Counted from the first letter of the stretch, positions 30,201 through 39,177 are shown. The stretch is 42,451 nt of DNA from Pyrinomonadaceae bacterium (GCA_019694355.1 JAIBCB010000005.1:1-42451); one strand, 5' to 3'. Made by a program: numbers and translations. The notes: generated by a model not told the origin, from the sequence alone.

Positions 30201-31865
30201 TCAAACCTCAAACTTCGCAAAGACATCGGCAAGACATTCGCGCACGTCCGAAGCGGTCATAACGCGCTTTCCATACTTACTCTCCGCGATGTCACCGGCC
30301 AGTCCCGCAACGTAAACCGCTGCGACGACGGTTTCGAAAATATCGATATTCATCACGGCGGCCTGAGCCGCAAAACCCGCGAGAATTCCGGTCAACGTGT
30401 CACCGTTGCCTGCTTTGCCAAGACCCGAATTTCCCGTCGGATTTACGACGACGCGGCCATCGGGAGCACCTATCAGTACACGCTCACCTTTCAGGACAAG
30501 GATAACATTGTGCGTTGTCGCAAACTCGCGAACGGCGTGTACGCGATCTTTGATCGCAGCTCTGTCGGTCGTTCCAAGCAACCGCATAAACTCGCCTTCG
30601 TGGGGCGTCAGTATCAAGGCAGTACCGCCTGCGTGAGCTGCCCGGAGCGTTGAAGAAGCCCGCACTTTAGTAAGGGCACTCTTGTCAGAATCGCCTGCGT
30701 GAGCGGGCGGCCAGTTTGTCGAGACCGGCGAAAGCAAGTTCAACGCATCCGCGTCCACAACCATCGGCTGACGACGACACGCGACGACCTTCTCGACGAA
30801 CCGCCGCGTACTTTCGCTTTGCGACAGGCCGCAGCCGATCGCGATGGAATCAGCCTTTGCAAGAAGCCCACCGATCTCGTCGAATGCAGACTCGCTGATC
30901 TCACCGTCATCGGTTTCAGTAACCCCTCGCAGCATTACCTCGGGCAATAAACGTGGGGCGATCAACCCCAGCGAAGATCGCGGAGCCGCGAGTGTAACAA
31001 GGCCGACGCCCGAACGCATCGCGGCGTTTGCTGCGAGAACGGCTGCTCCCGAATAGCTTTCCGACCCAGCGATCACGAGTGCGTGTCCACGCTTGTTCTT
31101 GTAGGAATCCGTCGAAAACCTTGTTGCTTTCAGCCAATCGCCCGCATCCGCGGCTTCTGCTAGGAATGTGTCAGAACTGCACTTTTCGATAAGCTCTTGC
31201 GGCGAACCGATATCCGCGATCACAAGCTCGCCTCCAAACGTCGAGGCCGGCGGAAGGACGTTTGCTGTCTTTGCGGCGGTGAATGTGACGGTCGTATCGG
31301 CCTTGAATGTGGCGCCGATCGGATCGGAAAGATCCGCATTCAGTCCGGACGGAATGTCGATGGACAATGTGAACTGAGCCTGTTCGGAAACATCGCTCAC
31401 CTTTTGTAAAACCTCGCCGAGCCAACCATCGACAGGGCGGTCAAGCCCCGTTCCAAATACTGCATCGACCACGACTTCGAAAACTTGAGCAGAGCCATCG
31501 AAAAAGGCCGAGAATTCTTCCGGGGAGTTTATTTCTGTCAGGCGCGCAGCGGACTCTCCAGCTCGTTCAAAATTCATTCGCGCATCGCCTTTTGTAACTG
31601 CCACATTCCCAAAAAGAAGGGTCTCGACCGTCGCATTTTCCGCGGCCAACAGCCTGCCAAGGGCGGCACCATCGCCGCCGTTGTTGCCTTTCCCGCAAAG
31701 TATCAAGATCGATCTGCCCTCCGCCGATCCGCCGAAACGGTCTTTAATGACACGCGCGACCGCAAGGGCGGCATTTTCCATCAAACTGATCGACGGAATG
31801 CCGTATCGTTCGGTCGTGAGGCGGTCAACCTCACGCATTTGTGCGGCTGTCAGGATCGGTCGCAT
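30201..31865 (-). CDS. nnr: Bifunctional NAD(P)H-hydrate epimerase/dehydratase
   Basis: This 554-residue enzyme repairs hydrated NAD(P)H. Residues 1-220 are the YjeF_N epimerase (LCGKGNNGGDGAALGRLL, FGTGLDRPVDGW, SIDIPSGLNADL). Residues 235-554 are the ADP-dependent dehydratase, with a ribokinase-like fold (GSESYSGAAVLAANAAMRSG, VVDADALNLLSP, ILTPHEGEF, KAGNGDTLTGILAGFAA). The unusual part is about residues 379-413. Between DALNLLSP and LILTPHEGEF, where the E. coli protein has roughly ten residues, about 35 are found. The DNA there is a REP-type element (30626-30710) read in frame, giving two AHAG repeats. This loop lies near the substrate site in family structures, so activity may be affected. 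Confidence 0.93.
   Translation of the reverse strand: MRPILTAAQMREVDRLTTERYGIPSISLMENAALAVARVIKDRFGGSAEGRSILILCGKGNNGGDGAALGRLLAAENATVETLLFGNVAVTKGDARMNFERAGESAARLTEINSPEEFSAFFDGSAQVFEVVVDAVFGTGLDRPVDGWLGEVLQKVSDVSEQAQFTLSIDIPSGLNADLSDPIGATFKADTTVTFTAAKTANVLPPASTFGGELVIADIGSPQELIEKCSSDTFLAEAADAGDWLKATRFSTDSYKNKRGHALVIAGSESYSGAAVLAANAAMRSGVGLVTLAAPRSSLGLIAPRLLPEVMLRGVTETDDGEISESAFDEIGGLLAKADSIAIGCGLSQSESTRRFVEKVVACRRQPMVVDADALNLLSPVSTNWPPAHAGDSDKSALTKVRASSTLRAAHAGGTALILTPHEGEFMRLLGTTDRAAIKDRVHAVREFATTHNVILVLKGERVLIGAPDGRVVVNPTGNSGLGKAGNGDTLTGILAGFAAQAAVMNIDIFETVVAAVYVAGLAGDIAESKYGKRVMTASDVRECLADVFAKFEV
30626..30710 (+). repeat. REP1-family composite element inside nnr
   Basis: A REP1 core (GAAGCCCGCAC-TTTA-GTAAGGGCA, 30654-30679) lies between two copies of CGCCTGCGTGAGC (30626-30638 and 30692-30704), 66 bases apart. 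The second copy continues to GCGGGC, so GCCTGC-GTGA-GCGGGC can form a hairpin. The CGCCTGCGTGAGC boxes resemble the reverse complement of the TCACGCCGGCC boxes beside RAYT1. The 66-base spacing keeps the nnr frame. Confidence 0.85.
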
Positions 31866-31928
31866 AGGCCAAAAGATTAATCTAACACACCTATTTTGAA
31901 TGGTTTAGCGGGTCGATGGCAAAACGCC

Positions 31929-31964
31929 AAAAAACCGCGTCGGCTCGCTTTACCGATGCGGTTT
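31929..31964 (-). terminator. Rho-independent terminator downstream of tRNA-Arg
   Basis: AAACCGC-G-TCGG (31932-31943) pairs with CCGA-T-GCGGTTT (31953-31964), a 12-bp stem with one G-T pair and a nine-base loop. On the minus strand it runs into TTTTTT. It would end a tRNA-Arg transcript after about 330 bases. Confidence 0.75.
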
Positions 31965-32028
31965 CCTTGGAAACTAACTCAATTGGAGAATGTGAATAGA
32001 CCTCTGGCGTTCCACATTGGCATATTTT

Positions 32029-32050
32029 GTTTGCCACTGTGCTCTTACAC
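32029..32050. repeat. 22-bp exact repeat, copy B
   Basis: It is identical to 22824-22845 and lies between tRNA-Arg and the terminator at 31929-31964. Here CACA-T-TGGCA (32013-32022) can pair with TGCCA-C-TGTG (32032-32041), a local hairpin different from that of copy A. The 323-base gap 31866-32188 otherwise holds only this, the terminator and no credible gene. Confidence 0.65.
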
Positions 32051-32188
32051 GCTTTTCTTCCGTTCATTTAAAGAAAACGTCCAATAGCGCGCCGCTTCCA
32101 GAAATCTCGCGTTGGAATGTGAGATCAAGCCTTCTGCTGCAGCTAAATAGCCGCCAGCTAGCTTCCTTTAGTTCGAGAATAACGATAT

Positions 32189-32265
32189 TGGTGGTCCCGG
32201 CTGGATTCGAACCAGCGGCCTTCCGCTTAGGAGGCGGACGCTCTATCCAACTGAGCTACGGGACC
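32189..32265 (-). tRNA. tRNA-Arg (anticodon CCU)
   Basis: Read on the minus strand, the acceptor is GGTCCCG/CGGGACC, the D arm GCTCAGTTGGATAGAGC, and the anticodon stem TCCGC/GCGGA with loop CTCCTAA (anticodon CCT, decodes AGG). The T arm contains GGTTCGAATCC, and CCA is encoded. All arms pair. Confidence 0.96.
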
Positions 32266-32310
32266 ATGTCGAATGGGAGTTTCCAATTCGGAATTGCCGA
32301 ATGTCAACGG

Positions 32311-32832
32311 CTAGCTGTCGTAGCGAACCAGCGATTGAACATTATAACCCGCAAATTTTTCGCGGCCTTTTAGAAAGTCAAGTTCGACGACAAAAAGAAG
32401 CCCTGCGACCTTGCCGCCGACGCTCTCGACGAGATCGACGACGGCGCGTGCTGTGCCGCCAGTTGCGAGCAGGTCGTCAACGATGAGGACATTGTGGCCT
32501 TCACCGACGGCATCCTTGTGCATTTCGAGCGTGTCGGTGCCGTATTCGAGGTCGTATGAGATCGAGACCTTTTCAGCCGGGAGCTTCTTCGGCTTGCGTA
32601 CCGGGACGAAGCCCGCGTCGAGTTTGTATGCGACGGGAGCCCCGAAGATAAAGCCGCGTGATTCGACACCGATAACAGTATCGACCTTGTGGCCGTTCGC
32701 GAGTTCGCAAAGGGCATCGACCGAGCCGCGAAGGCCCGTCGGATCGAGTATCAGCGTCGTGATGTCGTAAAAATTGATGCCGGGTTTTGGGAAATCCGGT
32801 ACTTCGCGAATAAGTTTTTTAAGATCTTCCAT
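32311..32832 (-). CDS. apt: Adenine phosphoribosyltransferase
   Basis: This 173-residue enzyme salvages adenine to AMP with PRPP. It opens [20 protein letters not shown] and has the [17 protein letters not shown] base-binding segment, VRKPKKLP (hood loop) and the PRPP motif [14 protein letters not shown] (about residues 113-126). The length is standard. It is nine bases downstream of the acylphosphatase gene on the same strand, so they form a short operon, and it precedes the tRNA-Arg gene. Confidence 0.96.
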   Translation of the reverse strand: MEDLKKLIREVPDFPKPGINFYDITTLILDPTGLRGSVDALCELANGHKVDTVIGVESRGFIFGAPVAYKLDAGFVPVRKPKKLPAEKVSISYDLEYGTDTLEMHKDAVGEGHNVLIVDDLLATGGTARAVVDLVESVGGKVAGLLFVVELDFLKGREKFAGYNVQSLVRYDS

Positions 32833-32841
32833 TTCTATTGT

Positions 32842-33114
32842 TTATCTTTCGATCATAAATGCTCCGAATTCGCCCGTCGGCTCTTCGACGATCTCTTCGA
32901 GCATTTCAACATTCGAAAACGGCGGCCCGGCCGCAATGTCTTCTTTGAACGCGAGAACAGCGCGTTCTGAGCCTTCGACGAACGCTTCGACGCGGCCGTC
33001 GTCCAAGTTCCGTATAAAGCCGCGAATCTGATGTTTTGCGGCCGATCGCTGTGCGAAATAGCGAAACCCGACGCCCTGCACCATCCCGCTTACAAAATAT
33101 CGCCTTGCGATCAT
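32842..33114 (-). CDS. acyP: Acylphosphatase
   Basis: This 90-residue protein matches the family length. RRYFVSGMVQGVGFRYFAQR contains the signature VQGVGFR, whose arginine binds phosphate. GFIRNLDDGRVEAFVEG contains the catalytic asparagine. It hydrolyses carboxyl phosphates such as 1,3-bisphosphoglycerate. It starts a short operon with apt. Confidence 0.95.
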   Translation of the reverse strand: MIARRYFVSGMVQGVGFRYFAQRSAAKHQIRGFIRNLDDGRVEAFVEGSERAVLAFKEDIAAGPPFSNVEMLEEIVEEPTGEFGAFMIER

Positions 33115-33199
33115 CCGTTTCGTCGTTCGTTGCCGAAGCTAGATTGTGCCAACCTTTTCGCAAGTTGTCCAAATCGAACGACCACCGGGAAAAAAGGCA

Positions 33200-33302
33200 T
33201 TGACAATATATTGTGGTCGTGTTTAAACTATTCACAATAAAGACGACTGAAGGACGCGCTCGGACGGGGATGAGTTGGGATCATTCTTGGCGGGTCTTTT
33301 TT
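33200..33302 (+). ncRNA. Possible short RNA between acyP and comEC
   Basis: TTGACA (33200-33205), an 18-base spacer and TAAACT (33224-33229) form a plausible plus-strand promoter. About 60 bases later GTCTTTTTT (33294-33302) follows a segment in which AAAGAC (33239-33244) can pair with GTCTTT. The predicted transcript contains several GGA triplets (GAAGGAC, CGGACGGGGA, TGGGATC), as CsrA-binding RNAs do. The fold is weak and the call is tentative. No protein frame is convincing. Confidence 0.3.
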
Positions 33303-33310
33303 GTTTGCGG

Positions 33311-35992
33311 TTACTTGTTAGGTGTCGCGTAGCTTGAAACTTCAAGTTCGCGGCCGTCGGTTGCGATCGATATCATTCCATATTCTCCGGTCGTAAGGAC
33401 GGCGGCTCCTGAATTCTCCCAAGCTTCTAGAACTTCTTTGTGCGGATGTCCGAATTGCGAATGACGCCCGACCGAGATGATCGCCCATGCCGCACGCGTC
33501 GCTGCGACGAAGTCGAAGGTTGACGACGTGCGGCTGCCGTGATGCGCGACCTTTACGACATCCGCCGTGAGGTGTGTGTTGGCGGCAAGAAGGTCTTGTT
33601 CGGCAGAGCGTTCTATGTCACCGGTCAGGAGCACAACTCGGTTCCCAAAAATCAGCCGCATGACGAGCGAGTGATCGTTGTCGGACGGACCGGCGGCATC
33701 ACCATTTGGATAAAGGGTCTCGATACGTGCGCCGCCGATCTCAAGAACTCTGCCGCGAAGCAGGGTCTCGGTCGGGATCGAACGTTCTTGCAGCACTCTC
33801 AGAAGTTCATTTAGTTCGGGATCATCAGGCGGCATTCGTCCGAAGAAAGCCTTTCCGACCGCAAAATTGTTTGCGACATCGACAAGGCCGCCGGTGTGGT
33901 CGATGTCTGCGTGTGTGGCGCCTAGATGGTCGATCCGTGAGTAGCCTTTGCGCCACAGAACGTGCGAAACGACGCGTTCGCCGATGCTTGATGTATCGGG
34001 CTGAAAGTCTTCACCATCCTTCTCATCCGGAAACCTCAAATGCCGCCCGCCGCCGTCAACGAGCATCGTCTCGCCATTCGGGAACGTGATGAATATTGAA
34101 TCGCCTTGCCCAACGTCGATAATATCGATGCGTAGTTTTCCGGTCGCCGCCGGTGCCGAATAAGGATGCAGAGCGATGACCGTTGCAAGGAGAACAAGCC
34201 CGCACGCAGCCGCAATTATCCCTTTCTCGAGCGTACGGTCGCGGATGATCGCGAATACGTTCCACCTTGCAGCGGCAAAAGCAAAAAGGATGATCAGAAT
34301 CGCGTAAATAAAATAGATCACGGCTCCCTCACCGGAATATTCCGGCAAGCGGAAGCTGAAGAATGCGAATCTGGAGAGGCCTTCGGGAACGATCAGATTT
34401 AGCGAATTGCAAGCCTCGGCGAGTGCGAAAAGCGGCCTTGCAAGAACCGCTGAAACGCCCGCGACCAGAAGTCCGATGACTGCGGCGAAACTTTCCACCG
34501 CAAGGAAGAATCCTACCCAAAGGTTGCTGAAAATGGCACCGATCGAAATGCGATGAAAATAGATGACCGAAAGCGGCAGCATTGCAAACTGGACGGCGAG
34601 CGAGACAAAAATGCCTTCAAAGATATAACGTGCGGCTCGTTGAACGGCACCTTGAATACGCCCTTTGAAAAATGGCGATCGGTCGATATTTGCCGTCCAA
34701 AGATCTGAGCTGTGCTGTCGTTCCCAAGCCGTTGAGTTCCAATAGAGCGTCTCGCAAAAACGCCGAAGCCAACGCGGCACATTCGGCGGAAAAGGTTCAG
34801 CGGCAGAAGGCGTCCAGGAGCCGATCGCCTTCAGTTTCAAGAGTGTCGGCAATGCAAAAAGGCCGATCACGCCGGCTGCTGTGAGCGTGAGTTGAAAGGA
34901 TGGATCGAACAGGCCTGTGGGCCGCCATGCGAGCAGGCAGATCGCGGCAAAGGCGAGTTGGTTCGCGACAGATCTCGTACGATACATCGCGTAACCAAAA
35001 AGGCCGGCAGAGAACATCACTGCGGCACGCACGATCGGAAGATCCGCACCGACGGCAAACGTGTAGATCCATAAAGGACCGATCGTTAGTGCGTAATGCA
35101 GCCATCTTCGCCGAGTAAAAAAGCGAGCGATCAGAAGCAGCACGCCGGCGATAAATGTGATGTGAAGCCCGGAGATCACGAGGACGTGAAATGTACCGCC
35201 CTCGCGATAGACATCTGCCGTCTGCTTGTCTAGCAGGCTGCGGTCGCCGAGCAAGCTCGCGGCCATCACACCGGCGGTCGAGGGCGAAAGATGTGTTCTA
35301 AAACCTTCAACGGCCGCCGCTCGTTGTCGATAAACGAAAGCGAGCGGAAGAAAGACAGATTCTTCGCCAAGATGTTCGATCAGAAGCGGACTTTTTATGC
35401 GGGCAGATGCATCGATTCCCGTGAGATCTAAACGCTCGACATCCGAAAGTACGCCCGGTGCTCGGAATTCGTCCTCACGTTCCAAAACGCACGTGAATCG
35501 AATCAGCGAACCGTATCCGAGGCCGTCGTCCGCGGCGTTTTTCTCTGTGATGGAAACTCTGACAATGCCGCTTGCAGGACGCTCAACACCTTTGAAAGAG
35601 ACCGAATCTACGGCGAGCAAGAAACGCCTTCCGAACTGCGTGACCTCGACCGGGCCGTTGATGACGCCCGTCAGTTCGACGATCCCGTAGGTCGGAATCG
35701 ATCGTGAAGCTATAAGAGCTTTTATTCGGTCGGGAGCGACGCCGTCTTTTGATGCCGCAAAGGAGAACGCCCCCGTGAAAAAGAACGCGGTGCAGATGAG
35801 GGTTGTCGCAAAACTCCTTGAGCGAAAGGCGCCAGATGCGACCGCAGAAACAACGGCTGCCGCGAGCCAGATCCAAAGGTTTACTGAGGTGGCGAAGGAT
35901 GAAGCAGCGATCCCGAGGCCGAAGCAAACGGCAAGGATCGCGAGCGGCCACGGTGAGAAGAGTTTCGCGACATTCCGCTGTGTCCTCGTCAT
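33311..35992 (-). CDS. comEC: ComEC/Rec2-type DNA uptake channel with metallo-beta-lactamase domain
   Basis: This is an 893-residue inner-membrane protein. Residues about 15-75 hold membrane segments and 80-215 a DUF4131/OB-like part. Residues about 225-560 are the competence channel domain, starting near GGTFHVLVISGLHITFIAGV, the conserved ComEC helix, and including ADLPIVRAAVMFSAGLFGYA. Residues 625-885 are a metallo-beta-lactamase-like domain with DVGQGDSIFI, THADIDHTGG (about 692-702, HxDxDH intact) and HHGSRTS. The intact metal site suggests it can degrade the non-entering strand. Its ATG overlaps the comEA-like stop by four bases (ATGA), so the two are translationally coupled. It supports natural transformation. 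Confidence 0.95.
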   Translation of the reverse strand: MTRTQRNVAKLFSPWPLAILAVCFGLGIAASSFATSVNLWIWLAAAVVSAVASGAFRSRSFATTLICTAFFFTGAFSFAASKDGVAPDRIKALIASRSIPTYGIVELTGVINGPVEVTQFGRRFLLAVDSVSFKGVERPASGIVRVSITEKNAADDGLGYGSLIRFTCVLEREDEFRAPGVLSDVERLDLTGIDASARIKSPLLIEHLGEESVFLPLAFVYRQRAAAVEGFRTHLSPSTAGVMAASLLGDRSLLDKQTADVYREGGTFHVLVISGLHITFIAGVLLLIARFFTRRRWLHYALTIGPLWIYTFAVGADLPIVRAAVMFSAGLFGYAMYRTRSVANQLAFAAICLLAWRPTGLFDPSFQLTLTAAGVIGLFALPTLLKLKAIGSWTPSAAEPFPPNVPRWLRRFCETLYWNSTAWERQHSSDLWTANIDRSPFFKGRIQGAVQRAARYIFEGIFVSLAVQFAMLPLSVIYFHRISIGAIFSNLWVGFFLAVESFAAVIGLLVAGVSAVLARPLFALAEACNSLNLIVPEGLSRFAFFSFRLPEYSGEGAVIYFIYAILIILFAFAAARWNVFAIIRDRTLEKGIIAAACGLVLLATVIALHPYSAPAATGKLRIDIIDVGQGDSIFITFPNGETMLVDGGGRHLRFPDEKDGEDFQPDTSSIGERVVSHVLWRKGYSRIDHLGATHADIDHTGGLVDVANNFAVGKAFFGRMPPDDPELNELLRVLQERSIPTETLLRGRVLEIGGARIETLYPNGDAAGPSDNDHSLVMRLIFGNRVVLLTGDIERSAEQDLLAANTHLTADVVKVAHHGSRTSSTFDFVAATRAAWAIISVGRHSQFGHPHKEVLEAWENSGAAVLTTGEYGMISIATDGRELEVSSYATPNK

Positions 35993-36279
35993 TCAGCACA
36001 CACCAATGGCTTGAATTCGAGAAAGCGTCTCTCGCTCATTCCGCGGATCAAAAGCAGTTGCTCTATACGTCGGAATCTGCCGTTCGCTGAGCGGAAGTCG
36101 AGAATAAGTTTCGCGGTCGGGCCTCCAACACCTGGCAAGCGAACGAGTTCGGTTTCCGTCGCATTGTTAATGTTCAGCTGGCCGGCCGTACAAGCGGTCG
36201 GTGAGATCTCGTATTGGATGCGCGATGAGCACGAAGCAATAAGGATGGCGCAAATGAGCACGATAATGGGAGCACGCAT
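35989..36279 (-). CDS. comEA: ComEA-like helix-hairpin-helix lipoprotein
   Basis: This 96-residue protein has a hydrophobic start ending in a lipobox (LIASC, Cys17), so it is probably anchored as a lipoprotein, which the Lnt enzyme in this window could mature. Residues 34-90 are the ComEA-type HhH repeat: LNINNATETELVRLPGVGGP, then TAKLILDFRSANGRFRRIEQ and LLLIRGMSERRF. It binds double-stranded DNA in the periplasm and delivers it to ComEC, the next gene. Most ComEA proteins have a transmembrane anchor; a lipid anchor is less usual. Confidence 0.9.
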   Translation of the reverse strand: MRAPIIVLICAILIASCSSRIQYEISPTACTAGQLNINNATETELVRLPGVGGPTAKLILDFRSANGRFRRIEQLLLIRGMSERRFLEFKPLVCAE

Positions 36280-36303
36280 CGGGTGGGAAGATAAACTATT
36301 TGC

Positions 36304-38778
36304 CTACTGTTCGTTCTCCATTTCTGAGAGATCCTGGACATCTTCGAAGGCCTTGGTGAGCACGGGGCGAGCGCGAGTTGAACCGTCCATCTCTCCGATA
36401 TAACCATCAAGCACCATCGCATCAAGGATCGCCGCCGCGCGTCCATAACCGATGCGAAGCTGCCTTTGCAGGAGCGATGTCGAACCGCGCTTCGCCTGGA
36501 CTACGCACTTCAAGGCTTCGAAATAGAGCGGGTCTTGTTTTCCGGGAGCCGCAGTACCTCCTGCAGCCGAGTCTTCTTCGCCCTCGACGATCGATCTATC
36601 GTATGTCGCCTCGACCTTTTGGCTCTTGATGAATTCGACGACCCTCTTGATCTCAGCCTCGTTCACAAATGCTCCGTGGACGCGCGTTACATTCGAATTT
36701 CCCGGCGGCAGAAAGAGCATATCGCCCATCCCAAGCAGGTTTTCGGCACCGTTGGAATCGATGATCGTGCGGCTGTCCACTTTTGACGAGACGCGGAACG
36801 AGATACGCGATGGGAAGTTCGCCTTGATGAGGCCGGTGATGACATCCACCGACGGTCGCTGAGTCGCAAGGATCAGATGAATGCCGACCGCACGCGCCAT
36901 CTGTGCGAGACGCGTGATCGATTCCTCGACATCCTTACCCGAGACCATCATCAGATCGGCGAGTTCGTCGATGATGATGACGATGTAGGGAAGTATCTTG
37001 TGCGGTTCGCCGTTCTCGTCATACTGCTCAAGATCGTTGCGGCGTTTTGCTTCGACGTTGTAGCCGTCGATATTTCGGACGCCGTAGCCCGCCAGGTCTT
37101 TGTAGCGGCGCTCCATTTCGCCGACCGCCCATCGAAGAGCGTTCGATGCGCGTTTCGGGTCTGTGATGATCGGCACCGCCAGATGCGGAATGTCGGCATA
37201 AAGCCCTAATTCGAGCCGCTTCGGATCGACCATGATGAACTTCACCTCGTCGGGCCGAGCCTTGTAAAGTATCGACATTACGAGCGTGTTGACACCGACG
37301 GATTTACCGGCCCCGGTCGCACCTGCGATCAGAAGGTGCGGCATCTTTGCTAGTTCTGTTACGTAATGCGTGCCGTCGATCGTCTTGCCGAGGGCGAGTG
37401 TCAGCAAGGCGTTCGACTCTTTGAATTGCGAGCCTTCGACGATCTCACGCAAGTAGATGGTCTCCCGCTTTCGATTCGGTACTTCGATGCCGACATAAGC
37501 CTTTCCGGGAATGCGGTCGATGCGGATCGATTCCGCTTTCAAGGCGAGGCAAAGGTCATCGACGAGGCCTGTAACACGCGAATATTTTACGCCTGCGTCG
37601 GGCTTGAACTCGTACGTCGTGACCACCGGCCCGCGTGTGATATTCATCACTTTGCCGCCGACGTTAAATTCGTTCGTCTTATCCGTCAGGTCCCTTGCCG
37701 TCGCATAAAGCTCATTCTCGTCCTGCTTGATATGCGGAGCGGCCGGTGTGAGGAGTTCAGCGTTAGGAAGTGTGTAGCCCTCGTAATCAGGCGACGATGT
37801 CGAGACGGGCTCCGACGATGTTTCCGAGCCATTTTCTGCGGCTTCTCCCTTCTTCTTGCGCGAACGTTTCGGTGAACTCGCCTCGGCCGCAACATCGGGC
37901 AATTCATCTTCGGCGACCTTCGTCGTTCCATACGGGTCAGCATCGACGGTTGGGACCGAAACTTCCGCAGTCTCTTCGACCGGCACGTTCCTTGTCCGTT
38001 TTGCTATCGATGGCGGTTCGCCGTTAATGTCCGGGATGACGACTGTCGGAGGAATATCGACATCATCGGCTTTCTCACGGATCCCGCGGCGTTTTTCAGC
38101 ACGAAGTTTTGCTGCAGAATCGTCCGCTGCTCCTTCCGGCATTATTCGTGCAAACCAGTTGCTCGCACGCCCGTAAATACCGCTGCCTGCGACCTCCATA
38201 TGCGAGAGAAATCCCGCAAGGGTCGCATTCGTAACAAGAATGAGTGAGCAGGCCAGGATCGCGGCGAGCAAGATGCCGGCACCGACGTTGCCGATCAGAT
38301 GCGCGGTGCCCTGTGCTGTTGCCTCACCAATGATGGCTCCATAGCCTCCAAAAAGAGCGATCAAGCCGGCCAACGAGACCGATAGAAAGACAAATCCGGC
38401 CACACGAAGTCCGCTAGGCCTAAGGCTCGATGCCCTGAACACTCGCCAAGCGATCAATCCGATCAGAAGCGGGAAGAAATATGCTGTCCAGCCGAAGAGA
38501 TTGAGAAGTATTGCAGCAATATTCGAGCCGATCGGGCCGACCCAATTCCGAGTTGCTGCGCCACCGGTCGAAAAGATCGAGCGATCTGCCGGGCTGCTCG
38601 TTACGAGACTCAGCAGGACGAGCAATGCCGCCGCGGCAACAATGATCGCGACGATATCGTTTGTGAGCGAATGTTCCTGAACCTTGCCCTTTTTTGCGAG
38701 CAGTGTCGTGCCGTCAGCTAGACAGAAGTTGATGTCGTCGTCTTTATAGACCGTTTTGCAGGCGGGACAGACTTTCAT
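36304..38778 (-). CDS. ftsK: DNA translocase FtsK/SpoIIIE with N-terminal zinc ribbon
   Basis: This is an 824-residue protein. Residues 4-23 form a short zinc-ribbon-like motif (CPACKTVYKDDDINFCLADG, three cysteines) that is not part of ordinary FtsK. Four membrane helices span about 38-62 and 85-195. A polar linker covers 200-340. The RecA-like motor spans about 345-690, with Walker A GATGAGKS (486-493) and Walker B IIIDELADLM (601-610). The gamma winged helix (about 757-815) contains STSLLQRQLRIGYGRAAAIL, which reads KOPS-type polarity signals. It pumps chromosome ends to the dif region at division. It precedes comEA by 24 bases on the same strand. Confidence 0.95.
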   Translation of the reverse strand: MKVCPACKTVYKDDDINFCLADGTTLLAKKGKVQEHSLTNDIVAIIVAAAALLVLLSLVTSSPADRSIFSTGGAATRNWVGPIGSNIAAILLNLFGWTAYFFPLLIGLIAWRVFRASSLRPSGLRVAGFVFLSVSLAGLIALFGGYGAIIGEATAQGTAHLIGNVGAGILLAAILACSLILVTNATLAGFLSHMEVAGSGIYGRASNWFARIMPEGAADDSAAKLRAEKRRGIREKADDVDIPPTVVIPDINGEPPSIAKRTRNVPVEETAEVSVPTVDADPYGTTKVAEDELPDVAAEASSPKRSRKKKGEAAENGSETSSEPVSTSSPDYEGYTLPNAELLTPAAPHIKQDENELYATARDLTDKTNEFNVGGKVMNITRGPVVTTYEFKPDAGVKYSRVTGLVDDLCLALKAESIRIDRIPGKAYVGIEVPNRKRETIYLREIVEGSQFKESNALLTLALGKTIDGTHYVTELAKMPHLLIAGATGAGKSVGVNTLVMSILYKARPDEVKFIMVDPKRLELGLYADIPHLAVPIITDPKRASNALRWAVGEMERRYKDLAGYGVRNIDGYNVEAKRRNDLEQYDENGEPHKILPYIVIIIDELADLMMVSGKDVEESITRLAQMARAVGIHLILATQRPSVDVITGLIKANFPSRISFRVSSKVDSRTIIDSNGAENLLGMGDMLFLPPGNSNVTRVHGAFVNEAEIKRVVEFIKSQKVEATYDRSIVEGEEDSAAGGTAAPGKQDPLYFEALKCVVQAKRGSTSLLQRQLRIGYGRAAAILDAMVLDGYIGEMDGSTRARPVLTKAFEDVQDLSEMENEQ

Positions 38779-39177
38779 ATCGGATCTGGGCGTCGCTTAT
38801 AAAAAAATGCAAGTGCTTAAGATGAAGGCCGCATTTTCCAAAAGGTGACGACCATCTACATTAAGTTCTACGCGATAAAGCTATGAAATGTCAATGTTTA
38901 TATGCGCTTAAGCCGCGAGACGGCCCTTTGCTCCGATAAAAAAAGGGGTTGACAAGTATGATACACTTATAAATGCGAACGTAATGGATGTTTTACGTTC
39001 CGCAGTTGAAGGGAAGCCGAGGAACCGCGTGGGATCGTTCAAGACGAAGCAGCTCACAGAAAGGCCAAGCTAAAGCACGTAGATGCGGCGAAATCCCAAT
39101 ATCTTCAAAAACTTAGATAGGTCTCGGGAGCGACGATTTTTTCGGAATTTTTCTGTGCGTGGTAGTATTTTATAGGT
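38779..39177. other. 399-base gap with hairpin and possible promoter
   Basis: No credible gene is present. TTGACA lies at 38949-38954 with TATAAA only 13 bases later, too close for a normal promoter. A perfect 8-bp hairpin follows (GAACGTAA 38977-38984, TTACGTTC 38993-39000). Then TGAAGG (39007) and TGGGATCGTTC (39030-39040) appear, echoing the order seen at 33200-33286. It may be a long leader of the PIN-TRAM gene or a small RNA. Confidence 0.35.

Noticed and set aside
32017..32373. 118-codon plus-strand frame covering tRNA-Arg and the end of apt
   Set aside because: It runs antisense through a complete tRNA, and the tRNA and apt calls are far better supported.
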